36,272 nt of DNA, taken from contig CAZINR010000007.1 in the NCBI GenBank assembly GCA_964540655.1, positions 1 through 36,272 on the forward strand, given 5' to 3'. The DNA comes from CAZQBY01 sp964540655. Lineage in GTDB: Archaea > Altiarchaeota > Altiarchaeia > JAFGQM01. Made by a program: the position numbers and the translations under genes. Below are positions 1 through 11,200 of this stretch, piece after piece. The notes under the pieces were generated by a model, which did no database searches, was not told where the DNA came from, and saw nothing but the letters and a program-made list of their open reading frames with translations. Numbering within the stretch: the stretch's first letter is position 1; each line of letters opens with the position of its first letter.

Positions 1-1451
1 TCGTGGTTGTTGAGGTAGCCGAACAGCTGGCCTCTTATGTAGCGCTCGGCGGATTCGATCATGTCGAGTATGTCGCCGACATGGACCCCCTCTGCCTGGC
101 GCCTCAGGATTGACGTCTTCAGGTTCCTCAGCACTTCAAGAAGCCCGTTCAGCTCGCTCTTTAGTATCTCGAATTCCCTGAACTCGGGAGCCTCCTTCAG
201 GGGCTGGACATCCAAGTATATGGTCTTTCTGAGGACCTGGAAGCCTTCGGACCGGAGTATGAGGTTGTACCTGTACTTGCCGGGGGCCAGATTCTCGGGA
301 ATCTCCAATTCGACCACATAGTAGTCCTCGGCCCCTTCCGGCAGGAGATCAATCTTTTCGGGCTCTATGGACGTGGGTGGAACTATGCCTTCAAGATATA
401 GGGCAAGGTTCGGCACGTCCGAGTCGCCTATGTTCTCGACTATGAACGCCATCATCCTGGTCTCCCCGGGCAGGACACTTATAGATTTGGGCAGATTGAG
501 TATCTCCAGGAGATACATGTAAGGGAGGTCAACTCCCTCGGAGACTATTTGTGAGGCTCCGCCGCCTCCGCCTCCTCCGCCGCCTCCGCCCCCGCCATCA
601 TCCTCCGGCGGATAGGATACTGTTATGGGCTCCTGGCTAGTAGTGAAGCCTTCAGGATAGGTGAGAGTTACTCTGAAATAATATGTCCCGTCCGGAGATG
701 AAGGGAGCGTCAATGAAACTGAGCTGCGGTTAAGTGTGGAGTTTATCGTAACCTCTTCAGTATATGAATCGGTTATGTTCCCAAAGGGGTTCACAAGAGC
801 ATAGGTTATGTTGACATTCTTCGGAGATGGTGGCAAGAATTTGGTTATGTTTACCATGGCGGTGACCGGCTGGCTCACATAGCGAGTATCTTCTTCCAGA
901 GTTATGTCTATATTGAAGGAAGGCACACTGCCCTGATAAGTATAGTCGGCGTTCTCGGCGTCGCTAGTGTCGCTCGTAGTTACGTTTTTGGCATCAGCAA
1001 CTCTGGCCTTGACCCTGTAATAGAGAGGTGGGTCCTCCATCCCCAATCTGGAGCTGTCATTGGGCAGCATAGTGAAGTTATAGGCATATACCGCCTGTGT
1101 CAAAGTCCCGTACTCGAATGTAGCATTCACGTAATCTGGGCCGAATCGGGGGAACTCTTCTTCGTGGGAGGTGTTCCAATAGACTATTTTGACTGCTACC
1201 CATCCAATTTCATGGTAGCTGTTGACATCGGTCACAACAACTTGTATATGAACATCTCGAGTGTCGTTATATGTGGAAAAAGATGTGGTGGCATTGTTAT
1301 GAGTCATATTGACATAATCACGATATGTAGTGATGGAGTCTATACTGGGTGGTGTGTTTGTTATGTTCACACTCATTTGGCTTTGGGCCTGTGAGCTAAC
1401 GGCCAACAGCAGAGTACCAATTAAAATCGTAAACACTAACTTCAGTTCCAT
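1..1451 (-). CDS. Secreted surface protein with Gly-rich linker, 3' part missing
   Basis: I translated the minus strand from the ATG at 1451; the frame is open to the window edge, giving about 483 residues of an incomplete protein. Residues 1-22 form a signal peptide (MELKLVFTILIGTLLLAVSS). Then come beta-rich, Asn/Thr-rich extracellular domains of Ig or fibronectin type (about 25-280) and an almost pure glycine run at about 285-298 that acts as a linker. Next is a NEW3/CARDB-like beta domain (about 305-410), and last a charged helical, probably coiled-coil segment (about 415-483). It lies 54 nt downstream of the giant gene on the same strand. An ATTTTTAAAG-type box in that gap suggests it has its own promoter. 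Function is unknown; by architecture it is an exported envelope or adhesion protein. A C-terminal membrane anchor may lie outside the window. I am confident that it is coding and secreted, not of its role. Confidence 0.85.
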   Translation of the reverse strand, partial: MELKLVFTILIGTLLLAVSSQAQSQMSVNITNTPPSIDSITTYRDYVNMTHNNATTSFSTYNDTRDVHIQVVVTDVNSYHEIGWVAVKIVYWNTSHEEEFPRFGPDYVNATFEYGTLTQAVYAYNFTMLPNDSSRLGMEDPPLYYRVKARVADAKNVTTSDTSDAENADYTYQGSVPSFNIDITLEEDTRYVSQPVTAMVNITKFLPPSPKNVNITYALVNPFGNITDSYTEEVTINSTLNRSSVSLTLPSSPDGTYYFRVTLTYPEGFTTSQEPITVSYPPEDDGGGGGGGGGGGGGASQIVSEGVDLPYMYLLEILNLPKSISVLPGETRMMAFIVENIGDSDVPNLALYLEGIVPPTSIEPEKIDLLPEGAEDYYVVELEIPENLAPGKYRYNLILRSEGFQVLRKTIYLDVQPLKEAPEFREFEILKSELNGLLEVLRNLKTSILRRQAEGVHVGDILDMIESAERYIRGQLFGYLNNH

Positions 1452-1505
1452 TCTCCCGTAATTGATGTTAAATAGATGTTTGGGTCTTTAAAAATGGGCT
1501 TGGAA

Positions 1506-2250
1506 TCAGCCGGCCGTCGCCTGGACAGTCAGCCAACCGGAACAGGAGCCCCCCACGGACTCCGGAACCTGAAGCTTCCAGTAGGTTTCCTTGCTGGCAG
1601 CAGCGCCATCGGCGAGATTGAAGCTGCTTGAGAACGCAGGGCAGGTGTCGGCGGGGGCCGTGGTCAGCTCGCACATGCTGGCCCATGCAACACTATCCGA
1701 CTCGTTGTAGTGTATCTGAGAGACATCGATTGTGCCCGAGTGACAGTCCATATCGGTGCCGTTGACTTGGATGTCTATCTGGACATTCCCGGTGTTGTTA
1801 ACCTCCAAAGTCTCGTCTCCAGAGGTTTCGCCGACACTGAGAGAGCCGAAGTCCAAAAGATCAGTGACATTGAGTGAAAGCAGCTGATTGACCGTTATAT
1901 CGGTCTTGTTGCCCCAGCCGCTGTCGCCTGTCGAGTTCACGGTTATGTTGCAGGTCCACTCGCCGTCGTCGGCGTGCCAAGCTACTCGGAAAGAGCAGAT
2001 TATGGGAGCGTTATAACCGGATCCAGCGCCGACCGTGCAGCTGGAGTTGGTGTAGTGGTCGTCGTTGTCGTCGGCGGAGGAGTGGGCGGCCGGGGCTATG
2101 AACAATGTGGCGTTGGCCTCGTCCACGTCCTGCCACCCGTTCTGGTCGGTGGCGGTGGCGTTGCACCAGACCGTCTTGTATCCTTCAGCTATCAGATTGA
2201 CGGGGTCGGTCGCCTGGAGGGAGTGGACTTCCAGGGTGGCCTCGGCCACG
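1506..2250 (-). other. C-terminal module of the giant protein (shared surface domain)
   Basis: The last 248 residues or so align by eye along their length with the 317-aa protein at 21415-22368. Shared landmarks in order are a TxxDQNG(W/Y)QD segment, a Cys/Trp-containing strand (WTCNITVN against WTAWIRVN), LNVTD..D(F/W)GS..VG, VNNTGNVQIDI(Q/D)VN, a CPxF/CPEF segment and a final (S/T)CxGW(L/M)Txx(A/S)xxG. Its position at the extreme C-terminus of the giant protein suggests a cell-surface docking or sorting role. That role is inferred; I do not know a proven function for it. Confidence 0.75.
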
Positions 2251-5200
2251 GTGAAGTTGCCGGACGGGCTGCCCCAGCCGCTGACGTTGAAGATTGCCGG
2301 GTCCGCGTCGAGGTCGGTGTATGCGTGGCAGCTGGGGTCCGTGCCGGAGTCGCAGGTGACTCCGTTGCGCTTCACGACCGGATTGACGAAGCCCCACTCA
2401 TCCAGCTCGTAGAGGGTGATGTTGGCCTCGGAGTTGATTTGTCCGAGGGAGAAGGCGGAGGTGTTGACGAAGGCGGTGTTGTTGTTTATGAGGATGTTCT
2501 TGGATGTTGCATCCACCGTCCCGAAGGTGAGGTTGCCCTTGAGCGTGAGGTTCTTGAGGAAGCCGCTGTCGGAGGTGTTGGTCCAGTTTATGATGCCGTG
2601 GGCGTTGGAGTAGGTGAAATAATTGACGTAGGAATCGCCTGTGTCGTCGTATATCATGTATTCTGTGTTGCCGGTGGCGTTGAGGTTGGTGAAGGTGCTG
2701 TTATCCACACTACTCTCAATCCCCAACATACTTTTCTCCCCGGTTCCCGCCAGCACCGTATTGTTGTAGACCGTGAAGTTCGTGAATGTGCTGTTTTCCG
2801 CCGGACCATACAAGCCGAGGATGCCGCCGCCCCTTATGCCGAACTCGCCGGAAGCGGAAGTTGCGGTGTTGTTGTATATGGTCGCGTTCAGGAAGGTATT
2901 AGTGTCGGAGTCCTGTATGCCTATCAACAGGCCGCCCTGCACCGCATCTGCTGCTGCCGTGGTCTCGGGGGTGTTGTTGGCTATCGTCAGATGGGTGAAG
3001 ACATTATTATTGGCTTTGTTGGACTGACCGTATATGCCCAACACCAGGCCGCCATTAGGGTCGGATGAGACAGTTACGTTGTTGCCGTCGAGAGTGATTG
3101 TGCTGAATGTCAGGTTGTCCGGCCCACTGAATATGCCGAGGATGCCGCCGCCTTTGAGGACAGCCGCGTCAACCGTGTTCCTCCTCATGGCAATAGAGCT
3201 GAAAGTGGCGTTGTTGAAGTTCCTCACGCCCAGGATGCCGCCGCCGTTGATTGTCAGGGTGCCGGCGTCGGAGACGGTGTTGTTCTCGAAGACGATGTTG
3301 GTGAAGGAATGGTGCTTGCAGCCACCTGGTGGGCTGCAGCCGGTAACTCCGACCATTCCGCCGCCGTTGATTGTTACCGTTCCCGACATGGAGAGAGAGT
3401 TGTTCTCGAAGGTCGCATCAGTGAAGCTATTGTTGCGGATATCGGCCTCGCCGCTGCTTATCCCGAGCATGGAGCCTCCGTCGAAGCCGTTGCCGTCTGA
3501 CACGGCGTTACTCTTGAAGTCGAGGTTCGAGAACGTGTTGTTGGAGCACTTGAAATACAGGCCCATTATGAGTCCGCCATAGAAAAATGAACCCGCAGAC
3601 GCGGAATTGTTGGTGAATACTACTGTAGCCAGGGTGTTGTTATTAACCTCATTGCGCAGGCCGAGGATGCCGCCGCCGTAGATGTAGCCGTCTGCCGAGG
3701 CCGTGTTGTTAGTGAAGGTGAGGCCTGTGAGTGTATTGTTGTCGGCGCCCGTGTAAAGGCCGAGGATGCCGCCGCCTGAGATGGTGCCGCTTGCAGAAAC
3801 GGAGTTGTTGGTGAGGGTGACGGTTGTGAAGGTGTTGTTGTCCGCGCCTGTGTAAAGTCCCAAGATGCCGCCGCCGTAGATAGAACCGCCGGTATTCCGC
3901 GCTGTGTTGTTATGGAGGGTTGTCGTAGTGAACTCATTCCCGTGGGAAGTCCGCAGGCCGAGGATGCCGCCGCCGTTGAAATCAAGAGCCGACGCGACCG
4001 TGTTATTACTTAGGACCGTGTTGCTGAAAGTGTTCAGGTCTGAGTGGGAGAGTACCAGTATCGCGCCTCCGTCGTAAATGCTCGCGGATGGCGTTGCCGA
4101 ACTCCCACCAATGGTGACAGAGGAGAATGTGTTGTTATCTGAGGAGCGCAAGGAGAGCACGCCCCCATAGAGGTCATTGGAGCAGCTTACGCTGCCGTTC
4201 CGGAGGGTGGTGTTGGTGAACGTGTTGTTTTTAGACGAATTCAGGGCTATGACGCCCCCGTACAGGTCATTTGCGCCGGAAACGCTACCGTTCCAGATAG
4301 TGGTGTTCTCGAAGGTGCTGTTGTGCGAGATGTTCAGGCAGATGTCGGAGCTTATGAGGCCTGCGTTGTCCTTGAAGCCGTGGTTGTAGAAGGCATTGTC
4401 CTCGCTGCCGTAGACGTAGAATCCGGCATAATCGCCGTTGTTCTCATAAAGCGTGTTGTTTTCGAAAGAGCTGCTGTTGGTGCTGTAGGCGTGGATTGCG
4501 CGGGTGAAGTTGGTTATCCGGCAGTTGCGGAGGGTGAAGTCCTGGACGCCGGTTGAGTTCACGCCGTAGCCGGCCTGGTTGCCCGTTATTATGTGCGCGC
4601 CGCAGTCGAGGGTGACGTCGTCCGCCGTGACGTTGAAGCAGGTCGTGGCGGCCTCCACGTCCGCGCTGAGGCTGTACTCGCCGGCTGCGTTGAGGTTCGC
4701 GCAGTCGCTGAGGACTCCGGGGTTCTCGCCTATCGTGTAGTTGCTCCACGCGCTCACGCTGAAGATTACCGGGTCCGCGTCGAGAGAGGTGTAAGCCGTG
4801 CAGACTGGGAAGGTGGTCTCGTCGCACAGCTCTCCGTTGCGCAGGATTACGCGGTTGCTTATGCTCCACTCGTCCAGCTCGTAGAGGGTGATGTTGGCCG
4901 TGGAGTTTATGCCGTCGTAGGGGGAGGTGAAGGCGGGAGCGAGATATGCAGTGTTGTTGCCGATGATGATATTGTGCGCGCTGGAGTCGCTCTGGCCGAA
5001 GGTGAGGTCGCCCTTGGTGCTGAGGTCCTGGTGGAAGGCCGTGGACGTCCAGTTTATGATTCCGTGGCTGTTCCGGTAGTGGAAATAGTTGGTGTCCCCA
5101 GCTCCGCTCAGGTCGTTGATTTCGGTGTTGTAGGCTCCTGAGAAGGTGTTGTTCCAGAAGGTGTTTCCGCTACCGGAGGCGATGTAGAGGGAGTAGTTGC

Positions 5201-8200
5201 TGGTGGTGTCGCTGTTGTTCCAGAAATGGCCATAATCGGCGCCGGAGAGATATATCCCGGCAGACCTTGAGTTTGTTGCCGACATACTGAGCGTGTTGCC
5301 ACTGAAATTGAGATAGTCTACGCTGTCCAGGAAAGCGCCGTATGCGGTGAGATCGGAGGTTGTGGCTAAGGAGGTCACGCTGAGATAGTTGTCGGAGACG
5401 TTGTTGGAGTTCATGGTCCCATCGTTTGACAGGTATAGGCCGTAAGAGTACGAGCTGCTGAACGCGCCGTATATGTCGGAGAAAAAGTTGTCGGAGATTG
5501 TGTTGGAGTTCATGGTCCCTGAGTTATATATGGATACTCCGGTGGGGTTTGCCCCGGACACGGAGATTGCGTTTTCGGAGATTGTGTTGGAGTTCATGGT
5601 CCCTGAGCAGGATATTTCAATCCCGTAGGTCCACCCGTCAGCCTCATACGCGCTTGAACTGGAGCTGAAGTCGTTGTCGGAGATTGTGTTGGAGTTTGAG
5701 ATGCCGTCGTTGCTTATATAGATATAGACTCCATAGGCATAGGCGTCCGAGTCGACAGAGGAGGTCAGGGTGTTGTTGGTGATGTTGTTGCTTCCGGCCG
5801 TCCTTCCCGAATTGATGTAGATGTAAACCGCGTAAGAGTATTCGGTAGAGCCGGTTTTGGTCCAGTCGATCGAGTTGTTTTTGATATCGACTGAGTCGGA
5901 GTCCGTCAAGTGGACGGCATGCGTCTCCGCACCGAAGCTCGAAGTCATGTTGTTGTTGGAGATCTTTGAGTCGTTGATGCGATTGAAGCTCACGCCGCGC
6001 TTGAAGCTGTCTATGTCGCCGAAGTCCCTCACCGTGACGTTCAGCCGCGCCTTGGCATGGACGCCGTAGTCGCTCCCCGAGCCGTCGCCGGTCATGCCGT
6101 AGCTGGAGCCGTCGACAATTGTGTCGTCCGTCGTGATGTTTATCCCGTGGCCGGTGAATGTGGAGTCGCCGTGGAGATAAGCAGTCATGCCTTCGGCGTT
6201 CATCTCCACGCCCACTGCTCCCTCAAAGGTGCCGCCCAGCTTGTTGCCGTCGCTCGTGGTCCCCACGTAGGCGCCCAGCTGGTCGCTGTGATAGGCGTTG
6301 CCGGTGATGTTGTTGCCGTCGGAGCCGAGGAGGTAGACGTCTGCGGCCCTGGCGCTGGATGCCGTTGCGGTTATCGAGTTGTTGGTTATGTTGAAGTCGT
6401 CGGCGCCGATTAGCCCTATGCCCGCGCTGCTGACTGACGAGCCGCCGTCGTTGGAAGAGACCGCCCGGATGGTGTTGTTCTCTATGACGTTTGAGGTCGG
6501 CGAGTTGCCCGCCTCTATGCCGTAGGCGGTGGCGGTGCTCACGTCGTCGATGTTTATCCGGTTGTCCCGGACTGTGGTCGACTCGGCTCCCGACAGGTAT
6601 ATGCCCCGGCCGTACGACACTGCCTCGGTGACCGTGATGCTGTTGTTCTGGATGTTGTTGGAGCTGGAGGTGCCCCATAGATAGACGCCGCCTGCGTCGT
6701 ATGTGGCCGTCAGCACTATGGTGTTGTTGGTGATGTTGTTGCCCGTCCCGGAGTTGGACCCCACGCCGTAGGTGTCCCCGATTGCCCCGGTGTGCGTAAG
6801 CGACATTGTGTTGTTCGTCACGTTCACGGAGTCGGAGCTGTCCATGTATATGCCATAGACGTTGCTGCCTGCGGAGATTTCGGAGGTGAAGGTGCTGTTG
6901 GCTATGAGCGAGTCGTCGACGTCGTTGAAGTAGACGCCGATGTGCCAGGTGTTGATGTCCGCGAAGTTCTTGACCGTGACGTTGGTGAGGCTCCCCGTCG
7001 CGTTCACGCAGTAGTCGCCCTCGCCGCCGTCGCCGGTGACGGTGTGGCCGGCTGCGTTGAGCGTGACGCCGCTTGCCGTGATGTTGAAGCAAGTGTGGTC
7101 TGTGACGATGTTGGATACAATCGTGTACTCGGTGTCGGCCTGGTCCAGCTCGGCGCAGTCCGAGAGCTCTGTGGTCGGCCCCTCGCCGATGGTGTAGTTG
7201 GACCACGCGCTCACGTTGAATATCACGGTGGCCGCGTCCAGGGCCGTGTAGTTGTGGCAGCTGGGGGTGGTGTCGTCATCGCAAACGACACCGTTCCTGA
7301 GTATGGCCGGGTTGCTGAAGCTCCACTCATCCAGCTCGTAGAGGGTGATGTTGGCCTCGGAGTTGATTTGTCCGAGGGAGAAGGCGGAGGTGTTGACGAA
7401 GGCGGTGTTGTTGTTTATGAGGATGTTCTTGGATGTTGCATCCACCGTCCCGAAGGTGAGGTTGCCCTTGAGCGTGAGGTTCTTGAGGAAGCCGCTGTCG
7501 GAGGTGTTGGTCCAGTTTATGATGCCGTGGGCGTTGGAGTAGGTGAAATAATTGACGTAGGAATCGCCTGTGTCGTCGTATATCATGTAGTCTGCGTCGC
7601 CGGTGGCGTTGAGGTTGGTGAAGGTGTTGTCGCCGCAACCACCTACAGTCTCAAGACCTATCGTGCTGTTCTCATCACCAGAATCGATTGTATTGTCGTA
7701 GATGGTAGAATTCGAGAACTGATTGCCATTAGAATCAATGAGTCCGAATATGCCACCGATGAGGAGACTGACAGAGATGTCAGTCAGTGAGATGGTTGCG
7801 TTAGTGAAGGTGTTGTTATCGGCTGCGGACAGGCCTATTGTGCCGCCAAAGTCTAGGGCGGATGCGGTGTTATTGTATAGCAGCATATGTGTGAAGGAGT
7901 TCGTGTCGGAGTCATCATACAGCCCTATAGCAAATCCTCCATCCATGAAGCTGGCAGCAGAAGCCGAATTGTTCTTAATCGAAATAGACGTCAGTACGTT
8001 ATCGTCTGCAGTATCCAGGCCCAGAATCGCGCCGCCGTAGAAATCACCGTCGGATGTGGCGGTGTTGTTGTGGATGTTTATTGTAGAGAGTGAGTTGTTG
8101 TCTGCCGAATTTAAGCCTAGTATGCCGCCGCCGTAGATGTAGCCACTACCAGCAACTGAAGGGGTGTTTTTGGTGAAAGTGACTGTATTGAAGGTGTTGT

Positions 8201-11200
8201 TATCGGCTGCGTACAGGCCGAGTATGCCGCCGCCGTCGATGCTGCCGGTCGCCGTGACGGTGTTGTTGGCGAGGGCGAGGGTGGTGAAAGTGTTCCTGTC
8301 GGAGTAGAAGATGCCTATGATGCCGCCGCCAGTAATGCCATTGGCAGAGACGGAGTTGTTGCGGAGGGTCAGGTCGGTGAAAGTGCTGTTGTCCGCGGAA
8401 GCGGTGCCTTTATGGAGGCCTATTATGCCGCCTCCTGCAATAGAACCGCACGAAACCGAATTCTCAATTAGGGTTATGTCAGTGAATGTGTTGTTTTCCG
8501 ACCTTGTGCCGCCCTCGGGCTCTATGCCGATTATGCCGCCGCCCTGTACGGCATGGCTGCCGGCATCGAGGGTGTTGTTCGTGAATGTGAGGGATGAGAA
8601 CGTGTTGTTGTTGCAGTCATCTGACAACCCTAGTATGCCGCCGCCGAAGATGCCCGAGCTGGTTGCCGTGTTATTGTCAAAGGTCAGGTTGCTTATGGTA
8701 TTGTTTTCCGCTATGTATAATGACAGGGCTCCGCCAGCGAAGCCCGGCTCGAAGGTGTTGTTGGCCAGGGTGGCGTTCTGTATGGTGTTGTTACTTGAGG
8801 CGTAGAGGTAGAAGCCCGGGCTGTCGCTGGCGTTGTTGGCATATATTTCATGGTTGTAGAAGGCATTGTGATTGCTTCCATAGACGTAGAATGCAGAATA
8901 GGTCCCATTGTTCTCATAAAGCGTGTTGTTGTCGAACAGGCTGCTGTTCGTGCTGTAGGCGTGGATTGCGCGCGTGAAGTTGGTTATCTGGCAGTTGCGA
9001 AGGGTGAGGTCCAGGACGCTTGTAGCGTTCACGCCGTAGCCAGACTGATCGCCCGTTATCGTGTGGCCGGAGCAGTTGAGCGTGACGTCGTCCGCTGTCA
9101 CGTTGAAGCAGGTGTCCTTGCTGGTGACGTCGGAGACAAGGTTGTAGGTCCAGCCGGAGTTGCCGAGCTCGGCACATTCGGAGAGCTCGCCGATGGCGAT
9201 TCGTATCCAGGCATTGGTGGTGTTCTGGTCGTTCTCGGATGTGTCATCGCAGGTAACGTTGATGGGCGTGTGGTTTGCGTTGGCCAGACCGGTCCTGTGC
9301 CAGCACACGTGCATCGAGGGGGTGTCATTGACGTAGTCGGTGCCCTCGAAATGGAGAGTGCAGTTAATCGTCTCGGTCGAGTTTACGCATATTTTCGTGT
9401 GGTTGCGGTCCGTGAGCGTGGAGTTGATGTCGGTCCAGTTCCACTCCAGCGTGGGCTTGGTTGTGTCGGGCCCCACGTGGGTCAGGTTGTTGCTCCCGGT
9501 CCCGGGCTCTATGGTGAGGTTGTAGACGGTCACGTTGTAGACGGAGCCGTCCTGGACGTAGGAGAAGCAGGTCTGCGTGACGGGCCCGCTGCATTCGTTT
9601 ATCTCCTGCACGTCGAAATTGCCGTTATGGGAGGTGAAGTTGAAGCTGTAGGGCTCGAAGGTCATGTTGAACTTCGTCGTGTTCAGGACTATGTTGCTGA
9701 TGGCGTGGCTGTCTATTGAGAGGTTGTGTGCGCTGCCCGTCTTGACTGATGTGGAAGAGTTTATGTAGATGTCCACAGACGAGTCGAGGACCTGGTCTAC
9801 TTCGTCATAGAGATAGGTGGTGTTGTCATTCCCGGCAGGCCGCTCCTCCTCCAGGATGAAGGTTGCGTTCAAGAGATAGACGTCATCATTCGGGCCGATC
9901 GTCACATTGCCGAAGTCGTCAGTGAAGGCGGTGAGCTCGGACCTGTTGGCGTTCCAGGCGTCGGAGAAGTTCCTGCGCAGGTGGAGGGTTGCGTTGAAGG
10001 TGTGGTTGTTGAACACATTGTAGACCTGCATGTAAGTGTCCTTGTCGAAGAGCATTAACTCGCTCTGCTCGACGCGGCTGCCGTTTATCATGGTGCCTAG
10101 CTCGGCTACAACGAAGAGGTTCCCCACCAGCGTCTGTCCGTTGTCGTAGTCGTACCACAAATCAGTGTAGGCGTTGTATTCGGAGGACTGGTTAGATGTG
10201 CGGGTCTTGTTTATCTTCAGATCGTCTATGAGAAATGTGTGCGTCCCCGTCCCGAAGTCGTTGCCGTCTATGGAGAAGTTTATTGTCTGCACGTTGCCTC
10301 TCGAGGTGGCGCCCATTGCGATTTCAACGAAGGACCAGCCGCTGGAGAGCTGGGTGCTGAAGTCGTATTTGTCCATCACCCAGCTTCCGCTGTTCTTCAG
10401 CGACACATAGTAGTTTGTGCCGCCCACGTCGGTGGTGTAGAACCAGAACGTTAGATCATCGAACTCTTCCCAGTCGGCGAAAGCGTTATCCCCGCCGCCA
10501 GTGTAAGTGCCCGTCACGGGCCTGCTTATGTACTTGAGGTTGTTGTCCGAGCCCGACTGGGTGAAGTTCCATTCCAGGGATTTTAGGTCCCTCTGCTTCT
10601 CCGTTGTGCTGAAGCCGACGCTCGATGTCCCGTCGCTGGGGGTCCAGGTGACGTTCTCGTTCTCGAAGTAGTCCACCATCCTGGAGCTATCGTTTATGGC
10701 GTCGCTGGTCTTAATGTGCGTCAAAATCTGCTTGGAGAAGTTGAGGTATATCTCCTCTCCGCTGTGCTTGTAGGCGGCGATTAGGCCTTCTTGCAGCCAA
10801 GGCAGCATGTTGTATTCGGAGAATATGCCGGAGTCGCCCTTGCTGTCCGGTATGGCCCGGCCCTGCCAGTCGTGGGTGAATCGAGTCGCGCCGCCCTTGA
10901 GCCAGCTGTAATGCTCTGGGAACTTGTCCATGTAAATATAGCCATACATGAAATTATCCACCAAGTCCTCAGCCCAGCGCTCGTAGGTCCTGTTCTCGGT
11001 TATGTCGTAGAGGAGATAGAGAGTCTTCGCGGTATAAGCGACCATGTTGGAGGAGTGCACCTTTCTGGTGTCCTCGAACTGCCATGTCGGGCGGATGAAG
11101 CGGTAGACGTAATCGTTGGTGACGTTCTGCGCCCTTTCCAGATAGGTCTCGTTGTGCGTCAGCATATATGCCTGGAGCATGACGTTTATTCCGAACAGCT

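Noticed and set aside
1974..3068. Long plus-strand open frame (364 aa) opposite the giant gene, and similar ones at 15618-16238, 16302-17426 and 17505-18536
   Set aside because: They are antisense to a clearly coding frame, have biased Val/Gly/Ala composition from high-GC wobble positions, and show no domain or start signal.
2680..8810. Possible CRISPR or other DNA repeat array
   Set aside because: The repeats are in frame, of about 99 bp, diverged at DNA level and conserved as protein, with no constant repeat and unique spacer pattern.
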